From positions 1 to 50,696 of the forward strand of contig CBDUXT010000037.1 in the NCBI GenBank assembly GCA_965371245.1: a DNA stretch of 50,696 bases, read 5' to 3'. Shown one piece after another: positions 31,299-38,858 of this stretch (positions within the stretch are counted from its first letter, which is position 1; each line of letters opens with the position of its first letter). Position numbers and translations under genes: made by a program. Below the pieces are notes generated by a model. The model had not been told where the DNA came from. It searched no databases and worked only from the letters and a program-made list of their open reading frames with translations. Source of the DNA: CBDUXT01 sp965371245 (GTDB taxonomy: Bacteria; Planctomycetota; Phycisphaerae; UBA1845).

Positions 31299-31699
31299 GG
31301 TAGAGCCCTCGCGGCCGCGACGATGAACTCGTTGCAACTACAGCCGATTTCCGCCGCTCGGGAAATCATCCGTTTCGCAACCGCGGCCAGTGCCGTAAGC
31401 GTTGGCCCGGAGTCCGCGAAGGCGGCCACAAGCAACGCTCTCGCGTTACTGCCTGGCGATATGTCGATTACACCGCCCATCGACAGAACGGAATCGACGT
31501 CGGCCCGTGCTGTGTCCGACAGGCCAGCCCACGCCGCGGGAACGATCGCCTCCAGGATCGCCGACGCTGAAACCGGCACCCAACTCTCGCGCACAGCGGC
31601 GGTGAGCGACTGGCAGACTTCCAGGTCGCTCATCGCCTCATACCCGCGATCGAGCGGATCGGCGTCCAGCTCTATGCGGACAATCTCATCGGCCGTCAT
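31295..31699 (-). CDS. Head-tail adaptor candidate, all-helical
   Basis: The product is 134 residues beginning MTADEIVRIELDADPLDRGY. It is helical (SASAILEAIVPAAWAGLSDT, LTALAAVAKRMISRAAEIG). Helical proteins of this size next to capsid genes are often head-tail adaptors. No specific family is recognised. Confidence 0.5.
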   Translation of the reverse strand: MTADEIVRIELDADPLDRGYEAMSDLEVCQSLTAAVRESWVPVSASAILEAIVPAAWAGLSDTARADVDSVLSMGGVIDISPGSNARALLVAAFADSGPTLTALAAVAKRMISRAAEIGCSCNEFIVAAARALP

Positions 31700-31706
31700 C
31701 GCTCAC

Positions 31707-32732
31707 CTACCCAGCCGGATTGACCTGGCCCGTGCCGGTAGTTCCGCTATCGCTGTCCTCGGTATGGTTGCCGCGCCAAGTCTCATTCGATCCAGCGTAG
31801 TAGCCGCCCGTATTGGCATAGGTGGACGACAGGAAATTGTTAGGGCCGATGACCGTCGCATTGCCGCCGCGATTGTCGAGCTGCAAGGTAGCCGTCTGGT
31901 TCGCGCCGATTTTCAGGAAATGGCAGTTCTGGATGATGCTTTCCTTGAACCCACGCGGATTCATCGCGATGTGATTCGTGTTATCGGCGAACATACAACC
32001 GTCAATACGCCAGAACCTCGCTTGGTCAGTCCCCGAACTGGTGGACTTGATCGCCGAGCCCTTGAAGTCGGTGAAGCGGCAATTCAGCAGCCGCGTGTGC
32101 GGTGCGCCATTGCCCGTCACGTCCAGGCCGATCGCGCCCGCCAGCGCCCAGCCGGAGACCAGGCAGTCAACGAGTTGGAAGCCGCTGGGCGTACCATTTT
32201 CGCCGTCCAGAAGGATCGCCTCAGTGTTCGCCACGGGTGCGATCTCGAATCCCCGTACTTGCCAGCCGCGAGCAAGCACCTTGATTGCCGGCGTGGCCGC
32301 CGTTGACGCCTTAATCCATGTCGCGCCGAAAGTATTGCCCAGCGTCGGGTTGACGGCGATCAGTTGGCCGAATGCGCATTCCGCGTTTGTGGGCGTCACC
32401 ACGTCTTCGGTGTAGCCGCCGGGCGCTACGAAAATACGGGCGCGCCCGCGCGTACCGAGCGCGGCAGCCAACGTCATGCACGCGCCGATCGTCGCCTTAG
32501 CCGTACCCCAGGACAATCCGTCGTTCGCGTCGTCGCCTGCGCCGTCAGTATCAGCGAAAAACTCGGTGAAGAGTTGGCTTCCGCCCTGACTGACGCTTAC
32601 GAGATGCTTCAGGTAGGCCAGGATCGACGCCGACGAGCCGGGCACGGAAACAGCCGCATCCTCTTTGTTACCGATCGCCTGAAAGTCGAACCTGTTTCTA
32701 GTTTCGTTCGGAACGGGAACTCGCGAACCCAT
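31707..32732 (-). CDS. Beta-helix protein next to the capsid gene
   Basis: The product is 341 residues, with AAGGAG before ATG 32732. After a leader, FADTDGAGDDANDGLSWGTA opens a right-handed beta-helix (FEIAPVANTEAILLDGENG, FQLVDCLVSGWALAGAIG, TRLLNCRFTDFKGSAIK, SIIQNCHFLKIGANQT). The opening motif is shared with the tail spike at 19794-21965. Its place directly after the major capsid gene suggests a head fibre or capsid decoration rather than a tail spike. Confidence 0.65.
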   Translation of the reverse strand: MGSRVPVPNETRNRFDFQAIGNKEDAAVSVPGSSASILAYLKHLVSVSQGGSQLFTEFFADTDGAGDDANDGLSWGTAKATIGACMTLAAALGTRGRARIFVAPGGYTEDVVTPTNAECAFGQLIAVNPTLGNTFGATWIKASTAATPAIKVLARGWQVRGFEIAPVANTEAILLDGENGTPSGFQLVDCLVSGWALAGAIGLDVTGNGAPHTRLLNCRFTDFKGSAIKSTSSGTDQARFWRIDGCMFADNTNHIAMNPRGFKESIIQNCHFLKIGANQTATLQLDNRGGNATVIGPNNFLSSTYANTGGYYAGSNETWRGNHTEDSDSGTTGTGQVNPAG

Positions 32733-32789
32733 AATCGACTCCTTGGTATGCCGCGCCCCGATTGACGCGGCTGGCTAGCATCGACTGAC

Positions 32790-34019
32790 CTATTCGTCGC
32801 CGGGCGCGGTCGAAGCGGTCAGGTTTTGAATCACCCACACGTAGTCGAGCGCACCGATCTCGACGTCCCACGCGACGCGCGACTGGAACGCGATACGCGA
32901 TCGCAGGAACGTTTCGGTGTCGCCGCTCAGGCTCACGAACTCAAAACGCAATTTCCACTTGCGGACGAATTGCTTTTTGAAGTTTCCGAGATGCCAGCAA
33001 GTCGCGGACATATCGTCCAGCTTCGATGAACTGAGCAACTGCGGACGCCAGCGGCCGCGCGGTCCCCAGTTGTTGACCTCGTTCTCGACACCCGGTTCCA
33101 GTTCACTATTAAGCGCCTTGGCCGCGGTTCCGACCAGAGCATCGGGGACGAGCAGCGTCGAACTCGACATCGGAATACTGATGCGCGTTCCACGGCTATT
33201 CCGCATGGTCGCCAGCCGAATGCGCGCATTATCCAAGTCGGTCGAATCGACCAGCGTGTTATTATTGATCCGATTGCCGAGCGGCGCTCGAGTGCCCGGC
33301 GTGTTAGCCGTGCTCGAATAGAGGGCGGTGCCCGCGCCATTCGGCCGGTGGACGAACGGCTCAGCCCCGGCTGATTTCGACCCATCGAAGTCGTAGACGC
33401 GCTTAAGTGTCTGCTCTTCGACTACATCGCCGGCGATCGAACCGAGCGCGTTGACGCGGCTCACGATATTCGCGAGATCGTTTTCGTCGATCATCTCGCC
33501 GGTGATCGACATGCGGCGTCCGTTGCGCAGCGATCGCACCTCGAACCGCTCTTCACCGGCTCCGATTTCCGGGAAATCCTTCCCTTCATCGACTCGAAGA
33601 ATCTGGGTATCTTCCGTCAAAATGGCAGCGAATTGACTGACTTTCTTATTGTCGTCGATCTCTTTGACGAGTTCGCCGCCGATAGCCGGTACGTCGGTGA
33701 ACGCCTCGTTAATTCCGGCGACCGTCAAGCTACCGGACAAGAGCGGGAACGCGCTGGCCATAATCACCCGCTGCTCCCCCATTACGTTTACCGTCGCTTC
33801 GACCTGCACTTCGCCTAACGCGAGATACATCCGCTTAAGATCGGTGACGTTTTCCCAACGGAAGTCGCCGTCGTCGATCAGCTTTTGCATCTTGCCCATA
33901 AATTCGCCGGGTTCATTTGATGCCACCGTGCGAATAGCATCGAGATCCATTCCCTGGCCGCCAACGCGAACGTCCGGGATAAAGCCGCGTCGCCGCTTTT
34001 TGGTTTTCGTATCAGGCAT
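32790..34019 (-). CDS. Major capsid protein
   Basis: The product is 409 residues. ATG 34019 has GGAGG 7 bases upstream, better than the ATG at 34097. It begins MPDTKTKKRRRGFIPD and shows a HK97-like order: helical N-terminus, FPLLSGSLTVAGINEAFTDV, E-loop-like and spine-like segments, RVNALGSIAGDVVEEQTL, and C-terminal MSATCWHLGNFKKQFVRKWK then a final beta strand. It follows the decoration and protease genes. The protein resembles Mu gpT-type capsids in length. Confidence 0.8.
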   Translation of the reverse strand: MPDTKTKKRRRGFIPDVRVGGQGMDLDAIRTVASNEPGEFMGKMQKLIDDGDFRWENVTDLKRMYLALGEVQVEATVNVMGEQRVIMASAFPLLSGSLTVAGINEAFTDVPAIGGELVKEIDDNKKVSQFAAILTEDTQILRVDEGKDFPEIGAGEERFEVRSLRNGRRMSITGEMIDENDLANIVSRVNALGSIAGDVVEEQTLKRVYDFDGSKSAGAEPFVHRPNGAGTALYSSTANTPGTRAPLGNRINNNTLVDSTDLDNARIRLATMRNSRGTRISIPMSSSTLLVPDALVGTAAKALNSELEPGVENEVNNWGPRGRWRPQLLSSSKLDDMSATCWHLGNFKKQFVRKWKLRFEFVSLSGDTETFLRSRIAFQSRVAWDVEIGALDYVWVIQNLTASTAPGDE

Positions 34020-34051
34020 AGTTGCCTCCATTTCAGTGTTGCTCAGTTCGT

Positions 34052-34912
34052 TTAGCCTTGAGCCGTCCAGGTTCCGGTAAAGCCGTACACGTCCCACGTC
34101 CCGGCCTCGCTACACAGAATATGGACGGTTTCTCCGGCTGCGTTCGCGGTCAGATACTTCCCGGCCGCACCCTGTACGCCCGTTGACGGCAATGCGATCG
34201 TTTCGCTGCCGTTCGGGTCGATGCGAAGCTCCTGCGCGGCACCGACCTTGAAGAAATACTCCAGGCCGACTACAGCGGCCGGCATCGAGAATGTGACGGT
34301 GTCACCAGCTCCGACCGTCGTGTGAACGCTACCGCTCTCGGCAACCGTAAGCGTGTCGTCGGCCGTATGCGCTTCGACGATCCGCATCTCTTGCGTATCG
34401 GCTAGCTTCGACCACAAGCTCGCGGCCTCGTGGAACGTCATGCGAACCTGAGCCGTGCTATTGATTGTCGTGCCAGCGTCACCGGCCGCATCGTCAGATA
34501 GATGCCCCTGCTTCTGCGGGTAGTGTTCCTGCCCTACCGACCAGCCGAGAATATTCGATCCGGCCGTGACCGTCACCGCCTCGCTGCTGCTGAAATACAG
34601 CGGCGTGTTTTCGACGATCGCACTCGCGGCTGCGAGGTCGTATTCGAAGATATCACCCGGCCGCGGCACGATCACTTCGTAGTAGCCGGCCCGATCGCCC
34701 GATTTGATCTCCTCGTTCGCGATCGCGATATTCCCGTCCATCGCGAAGTCGGAATCGATCGGCACGTAAGCCGTATTCCCATTGCCCGTTAATTCCAAAA
34801 TCTCGCCGCGTTTGATCGCCTGCGTTACACCCGCCTGGAACAACGCCAGCCGGACCATCTTCTCCGGTGCGCCATTCATGTTGCGGACCCAACGCACTTT
34901 GTTAGTCGCCAT
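34052..34912 (-). CDS. Capsid decoration protein (DUF2190-like)
   Basis: The product is 286 residues with GGAG before ATG 34912. Residues 20-110 (VRLALFQAGVTQAIKRGEIL, PLYFSSSEAVTVTAGSNILG) match the layout of DUF2190 head decoration proteins. The C-terminal half has extra beta repeats (ADDTLTVAESGSVHTTVGAG, VVGLEYFFKVGAAQELRID) similar to those on phage surface proteins. Its position between protease and major capsid supports the call. Confidence 0.7.
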   Translation of the reverse strand: MATNKVRWVRNMNGAPEKMVRLALFQAGVTQAIKRGEILELTGNGNTAYVPIDSDFAMDGNIAIANEEIKSGDRAGYYEVIVPRPGDIFEYDLAAASAIVENTPLYFSSSEAVTVTAGSNILGWSVGQEHYPQKQGHLSDDAAGDAGTTINSTAQVRMTFHEAASLWSKLADTQEMRIVEAHTADDTLTVAESGSVHTTVGAGDTVTFSMPAAVVGLEYFFKVGAAQELRIDPNGSETIALPSTGVQGAAGKYLTANAAGETVHILCSEAGTWDVYGFTGTWTAQG

Positions 34913-34945
34913 AATCAGTCTCCTTTCGCGTATTCCACGCGGTGT

Positions 34946-35944
34946 TTATCCGTTAACGCCGATCGAATTTAGCAGTGTCCGGTTAGAAACATCAGCTACC
35001 TTGGGCGTCTTCGGATCGCCCGATCCGCCCTCAATCTCGGTCGGCTCGGTCGTACCCACCGGCGTGCGCTGCTCGGCGTGCTTGGCCTGTACCGCCTTCA
35101 AGACGCCTTCGACGCTTAGGCTACGGTCGATCAATAGGCCGCTGGCGAAGTCGCGCAGGGATTCCGGCACGCACGCCATAACCTCAGCGCGACGGGCCTC
35201 GGCCTTGCGCGCCTCCAGCTCTTCTGGGATGGCGGGGACAATGACTTCGGTTGCCCGCGTTTTGTCCTCTTGCTTGGCCGCTTCCGCCGGGGCCGTCGGC
35301 TCTTGCGTCTTGTCGTCGGTTTTGGGCATAGCTGCCTCCTTTTTCGACGTATCCAATAAACGATCCACGGCCCCGGTGAGGCTGCGAATCTGCGAATGCA
35401 ATTCCGCGTTTCCCGCTTCCGCCAGATTGCGGCGCAATGCGTCGGCGTCGGCTCCGACCGGCAGTACCGATGCCTCGAATAGTTCGCTCTTCTTGACGAC
35501 GCGAGCCGGACCCTCGATCCGGTTCGCTCCCGTTCCGCTAACCTCCCCTTCATCCAATACCTGCACGCCGCCCGCGAGTACGCGAAAACCGATCGACATA
35601 GCACGTAGGAAATCGCCGAGCACGAGCTGCCAGATATCTTCGGCTCGTTCAGTTGTGGCGAATGTTACGACCATAATCAGCTCGCGGGCCTTTTTCGTAA
35701 CCGCGGCGCGGCCAATCACTGCCGTGCCGGTCGAGCGGTCGTGAGCATCCAGGACGACCGGATTGCGTTTGAACCGCGCGAGGTCCATCCCGCCCAAACG
35801 CAGGTGCTCGCGGCCGAAGACCGTCTCAACGCCGTTCTCGGTCGCGGCAACGAATGTCGCGGTCCGCGCGTCCTCATCGATCGCGCGGACTTCGGCCGTA
35901 TAGAACAGGTCGCGATAGAGCATGTCTTCGACTTCAGTGACCAT
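34946..35944 (-). CDS. HK97-type prohead protease with scaffold-like tail
   Basis: The product is 332 residues. RNPVVLDAHDRSTGTAVIG carries the expected His68, and DFLRAMSIGFRVL carries Ser117; these match the catalytic pair of caudoviral prohead proteases. Residues about 175-330 are charged and helical (RSLTGAVDRLLDTSKKEA, then EELEARKAEARRAEVMA) and could act as scaffold. An internal ATG with good context (MPKTDDK) could make a separate scaffold. The gene overlaps the portal gene by 11 bases. Confidence 0.8.
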   Translation of the reverse strand: MVTEVEDMLYRDLFYTAEVRAIDEDARTATFVAATENGVETVFGREHLRLGGMDLARFKRNPVVLDAHDRSTGTAVIGRAAVTKKARELIMVVTFATTERAEDIWQLVLGDFLRAMSIGFRVLAGGVQVLDEGEVSGTGANRIEGPARVVKKSELFEASVLPVGADADALRRNLAEAGNAELHSQIRSLTGAVDRLLDTSKKEAAMPKTDDKTQEPTAPAEAAKQEDKTRATEVIVPAIPEELEARKAEARRAEVMACVPESLRDFASGLLIDRSLSVEGVLKAVQAKHAEQRTPVGTTEPTEIEGGSGDPKTPKVADVSNRTLLNSIGVNG

Positions 35945-37544
35945 TCGTACCCGTCCTAGACTTCGCCTGAAACGCCTGCTCGCGCATCCGGTTCAGCTCG
36001 TCGTCATCGTCGTCGGCGTCACGCTGCGCGCCGCCCGTCGCAACGCCTATTGAATCAAGCGGCGGAAGCCCGAGCTCTTCGCGCTTGCCGCGCTCGAGGC
36101 CAAGGTTCTTCCACATTTCGTCGGGGTCTTTCCCCAGCCGTATCCAAATCTCGGCTTGCGTCGAGATGAGCATCTTTAGCTCGATCTCATTCGCCTTTGC
36201 TTCCTTCACCGGGTCGATCCATTGCCAGCCGTCGCCGCCCCACTTGACCGCTCGTAGGTCCGCGTCGGTAATGCCACGCATACGGGCCGGATCGCGCAGC
36301 CGCTCATCTTCCATTACGGCCACCCATTGCCAATCGCTATGCTTGGCCGCGAACCACTTCCGCATCCCGGTGTATACCGGCCGCGTTTCGAGCAGGTCCG
36401 TTCGGGCGCTCGAATACGTGCTGTCGCTGAAGTCCTTCAGCACTACCTGCCAGGAGACGCCCAGGGCCGCGCCGATGCGGCGTGCGATCATCACGATGAA
36501 CGGCCCGAGTTCCGGCGTCGGAAAATTCGGCAGTAGAGTTTCGATCGATTCGTCGGGCTGGAGCTTGAAGATCATGCCCGGCTCAATGTCCTGATCGAGT
36601 CGGAAGCCGTATTTCTCCTCCGTCATCGGCAGCATGTCGTCGATAGCGATACGGCTCTTAATGAATACGGCCAGGCAGGCCGAGATTTGCACGCGCTTCA
36701 GCGACGCCAGTAACAGTAGGTCTAGGTCGCGTAGGTCTTGCAGGATCGCATGAAACATCGGCACGCCGCGCGTCTGGCCCGGCCGGCGCGTCAGCTTTAG
36801 ATGCCTGCATACCTTAGCTGAGACGCGCTGGAACTTGTGGGCGTCGCCCGTCGATGCAAGCTGATTCACGTCGCCCGGATGCCGCTTCCTAATGTGATAG
36901 GCGACCGGCCGCCCTAGCCGATCTTTCTCGACGCCATCGCGCACCTCGTTGCGCCCGCGATTCGGTTGAATGAACTTGCCCGGCGGAGTCGCTACGCGGT
37001 CAGCCTCTATCGCCTCGAAAAAGAGCGGGCCGCCCCCGCGCCGCTTGGTCTGTTTGTCCCAAATCTCGCCGTCTTCTAGTACGCGCTCTAAGAGCATTTG
37101 CTGCGCTTCAGCGTGCGTCAGATTATCGGCCGGATAGAGTTGGTCCTTGCGTTCCTTCCAGACTGCCTCCAGCGTCTTGTTTTTCTCGGGATCGTCCGTC
37201 ATTGCCTGCGGGCGCAAGCCCGTGCCGATGATATTGCGTACGAACGTCTGAGTGAGTCCGCTGGCGATCGGATCATCGCGCCCGAGTTCGCGGCTGCGAT
37301 CGCGTAGGGCTCCTAGACCGGGGAGGATTTCCGCATCGGCCGAACGACTGCCGCCCAGCCAGGGTGTATTGCCCGCTGAGGTTTTGGCCGCCCGGTATCC
37401 GCGAGCGTGCATCGCCGCCATAAACACGTTGCGGTAATCCGGGTCGCGCTCGAAACGGCGGAAATGGACCCGCATCGCCGCCTTGCGTGGGCTGAATGCC
37501 CGCACGACGGTATCGACAGCCTTTTCGAGCCGGGTCGTCTTCAT
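35934..37544 (-). CDS. Portal protein, lambda type
   Basis: The product is 536 residues. The N-terminus (SADAEILPGLGALRDRSREL, GLTQTFVRNIIGTGLRPQA) and RPVAYHIRKRHPGD followed by SWQVVLKDFSDSTYSSAR are characteristic of lambda gpB-family portals. The C-terminus is acidic then basic (DADDDDDELNRMREQAF). It forms the 12-subunit DNA gate of the head. ATGA overlap with the gpW-like gene. Confidence 0.9.
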   Translation of the reverse strand: MKTTRLEKAVDTVVRAFSPRKAAMRVHFRRFERDPDYRNVFMAAMHARGYRAAKTSAGNTPWLGGSRSADAEILPGLGALRDRSRELGRDDPIASGLTQTFVRNIIGTGLRPQAMTDDPEKNKTLEAVWKERKDQLYPADNLTHAEAQQMLLERVLEDGEIWDKQTKRRGGGPLFFEAIEADRVATPPGKFIQPNRGRNEVRDGVEKDRLGRPVAYHIRKRHPGDVNQLASTGDAHKFQRVSAKVCRHLKLTRRPGQTRGVPMFHAILQDLRDLDLLLLASLKRVQISACLAVFIKSRIAIDDMLPMTEEKYGFRLDQDIEPGMIFKLQPDESIETLLPNFPTPELGPFIVMIARRIGAALGVSWQVVLKDFSDSTYSSARTDLLETRPVYTGMRKWFAAKHSDWQWVAVMEDERLRDPARMRGITDADLRAVKWGGDGWQWIDPVKEAKANEIELKMLISTQAEIWIRLGKDPDEMWKNLGLERGKREELGLPPLDSIGVATGGAQRDADDDDDELNRMREQAFQAKSRTGTNGH

Positions 37545-37822
37545 TGGATGAAGTTAGTCCTCGTCGTCGCCAGCCGACGCTGATCGCCCGTAGTGACCGC
37601 CGCCTCGGCGTCGTCCATCAGCACTTTCGAGCGCTCGAGCGATACGCGCATTTGGTTTCGCATCCCGTTACCGACACTGGCCTCGACACTTAGGCCGTTT
37701 TGAATCATCTCGGCCTTGGTCAGCTTCTTGCGCGCCGTCGCGAAATCGCTGCTCTCAACCGCGTCCGCACACTCGGCGAGCGCGTCTTGGAACGACGACA
37801 TCGTGATAGTGGTCGTAGCCAT
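37541..37822 (-). CDS. gpW-like head-tail joining protein
   Basis: The product is 93 residues, helical (SSFQDALAECADAVESSDF, ATARKKLTKAEMIQNGLS). It lies between terminase and portal genes, as does gpW in lambda-like phages, and its size suits that small connector. No Shine-Dalgarno site is obvious; TATCTT lies 7 bases before the ATG, so a weak leaderless start is possible. Confidence 0.6.
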   Translation of the reverse strand: MATTTITMSSFQDALAECADAVESSDFATARKKLTKAEMIQNGLSVEASVGNGMRNQMRVSLERSKVLMDDAEAAVTTGDQRRLATTRTNFIQ

Positions 37823-37884
37823 CGCGCGTAAGATAGCCGCGATAGCAAGGGCGGGTTAGCTAGAATCGGTACAGGTTGTAGCGA

Positions 37885-38319
37885 TTATTTGGAGGTGAGT
37901 TGTGCGAGATAGTAGCCGAGCGCTAGGAGCCCAAAGCCCAATCCGCCCCAAATAGCGACCGCGGCCGCGTGCCTCCAATCGGCTGTCTCGTCCGCTTCGT
38001 TTCCCACGCGATACATCATGCCCGGAACGAACGTCGGCTTGTCGCGTACGGATTCCGGGCCGGGATTGCTGCGCGTTCCGTTCCTAATCCCGATAGCTTC
38101 CGCTTCACGCTCGCGGGCCGGATCGACTCGGCGTGCGGCCCAATCTATACACGCTCCGCATTGAATGCATATCCAATTGTTCGGATACCGTTCAGTTCCA
38201 GCAGCAAACAATGTCGCCTTCCCGCAACGTGGGCAGAACCGCGGCGTATCACAAGCGAGCCGTGGCAGAATCGGGCCGATCGGTCGGACCATCTTCATGC
38301 TCCCGTAGTCGATGCTCAT
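37885..38319 (-). CDS. Zinc-ribbon protein with C-terminal membrane helix
   Basis: The product is 144 residues starting MSIDYGSMKMVRPIG. CPRCGKATLF (near residue 28) and CIQCGAC make a treble-clef-like zinc ribbon. A hydrophobic segment near the end (AAAVAIWGGLGFGLLALGYY) predicts one membrane helix. Membrane-anchored zinc ribbon is unusual for the packaging cluster. Role unknown. Confidence 0.6.
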   Translation of the reverse strand: MSIDYGSMKMVRPIGPILPRLACDTPRFCPRCGKATLFAAGTERYPNNWICIQCGACIDWAARRVDPAREREAEAIGIRNGTRSNPGPESVRDKPTFVPGMMYRVGNEADETADWRHAAAVAIWGGLGFGLLALGYYLAQLTSK

Positions 38320-38320
38320 T

Positions 38321-38545
38321 TTAGAAGTTGATGCAAACCGCGGCTTCCGCCGTTTCATCATCGCTCGGCATTTCATCGTGCTGCCCGCAATGCCCACCTG
38401 GCCGAACGTTCGCCCAAATCCGGACGATTTTCACAGTATCAATATCATCAAATGCAGATTCGTCGAAGCCGGGCGTAACACAACGCAAATTGCCGCGTTC
38501 ACGCACGATAGCCTGTAGTCGGGAAATCACTTCGTCGGTCTTCAC
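38321..38545 (-). CDS. Unknown 74-residue protein
   Basis: A GTG start with GGAGG six bases upstream gives a protein starting MKTDEVISRLQAIVRERG. The segment VTPGFDESAFDDIDTVKIV is a motif seen in small phage proteins of unknown role. It stands between two zinc-ribbon genes. Confidence 0.6.
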   Translation of the reverse strand: MKTDEVISRLQAIVRERGNLRCVTPGFDESAFDDIDTVKIVRIWANVRPGGHCGQHDEMPSDDETAEAAVCINF

Positions 38546-38546
38546 A

Positions 38547-38858
38547 TCAAACCTCCTTCACCGCCAACTGCCAACAGTGCCCGCAGCATATGCAGCGGAA
38601 CCACGCCACGACCGTACCGCTCGACGTACAGCGGCTCGATTGCCCGCCTACGTCGGTTCGCACGCGACGGCATTCCGGACATGGTGGCGACTGGCGGCGG
38701 ACCTTCAGATACACCGTCGGCATCGCGGCACCCTTCGGCCAGAATCGCTCGGCGCGCGGCCGCTGAACCATAACCGGCGGCGTCTGCGTCTCGATCGGAA
38801 GCTGGTCGGCTCTCGACTTAGTTCGCGTTCTCTTCTGTTTCTTCGACATTGCAATCAT
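38547..38858 (-). CDS. Zinc-ribbon protein behind large terminase
   Basis: ATG 38858 overlaps the terminase stop by ATGA, giving 103 residues. CPECRRVRTDVGG, then CTSSGTVVAWFRCICCG, forms a four-cysteine zinc ribbon; similar small proteins often follow gpA-type terminases. The start region (MIAMSKKQK) is nearly identical at DNA level to that of the 42633-43223 gene. Confidence 0.7.
   Translation of the reverse strand: MIAMSKKQKRTRTKSRADQLPIETQTPPVMVQRPRAERFWPKGAAMPTVYLKVRRQSPPCPECRRVRTDVGGQSSRCTSSGTVVAWFRCICCGHCWQLAVKEV

Noticed and set aside
35131..35604. 157-codon alternate frame inside the prohead protease
   Set aside because: The arginine-rich product has no ribosome site or protein-like pattern, unlike the nested ORF in the terminase.
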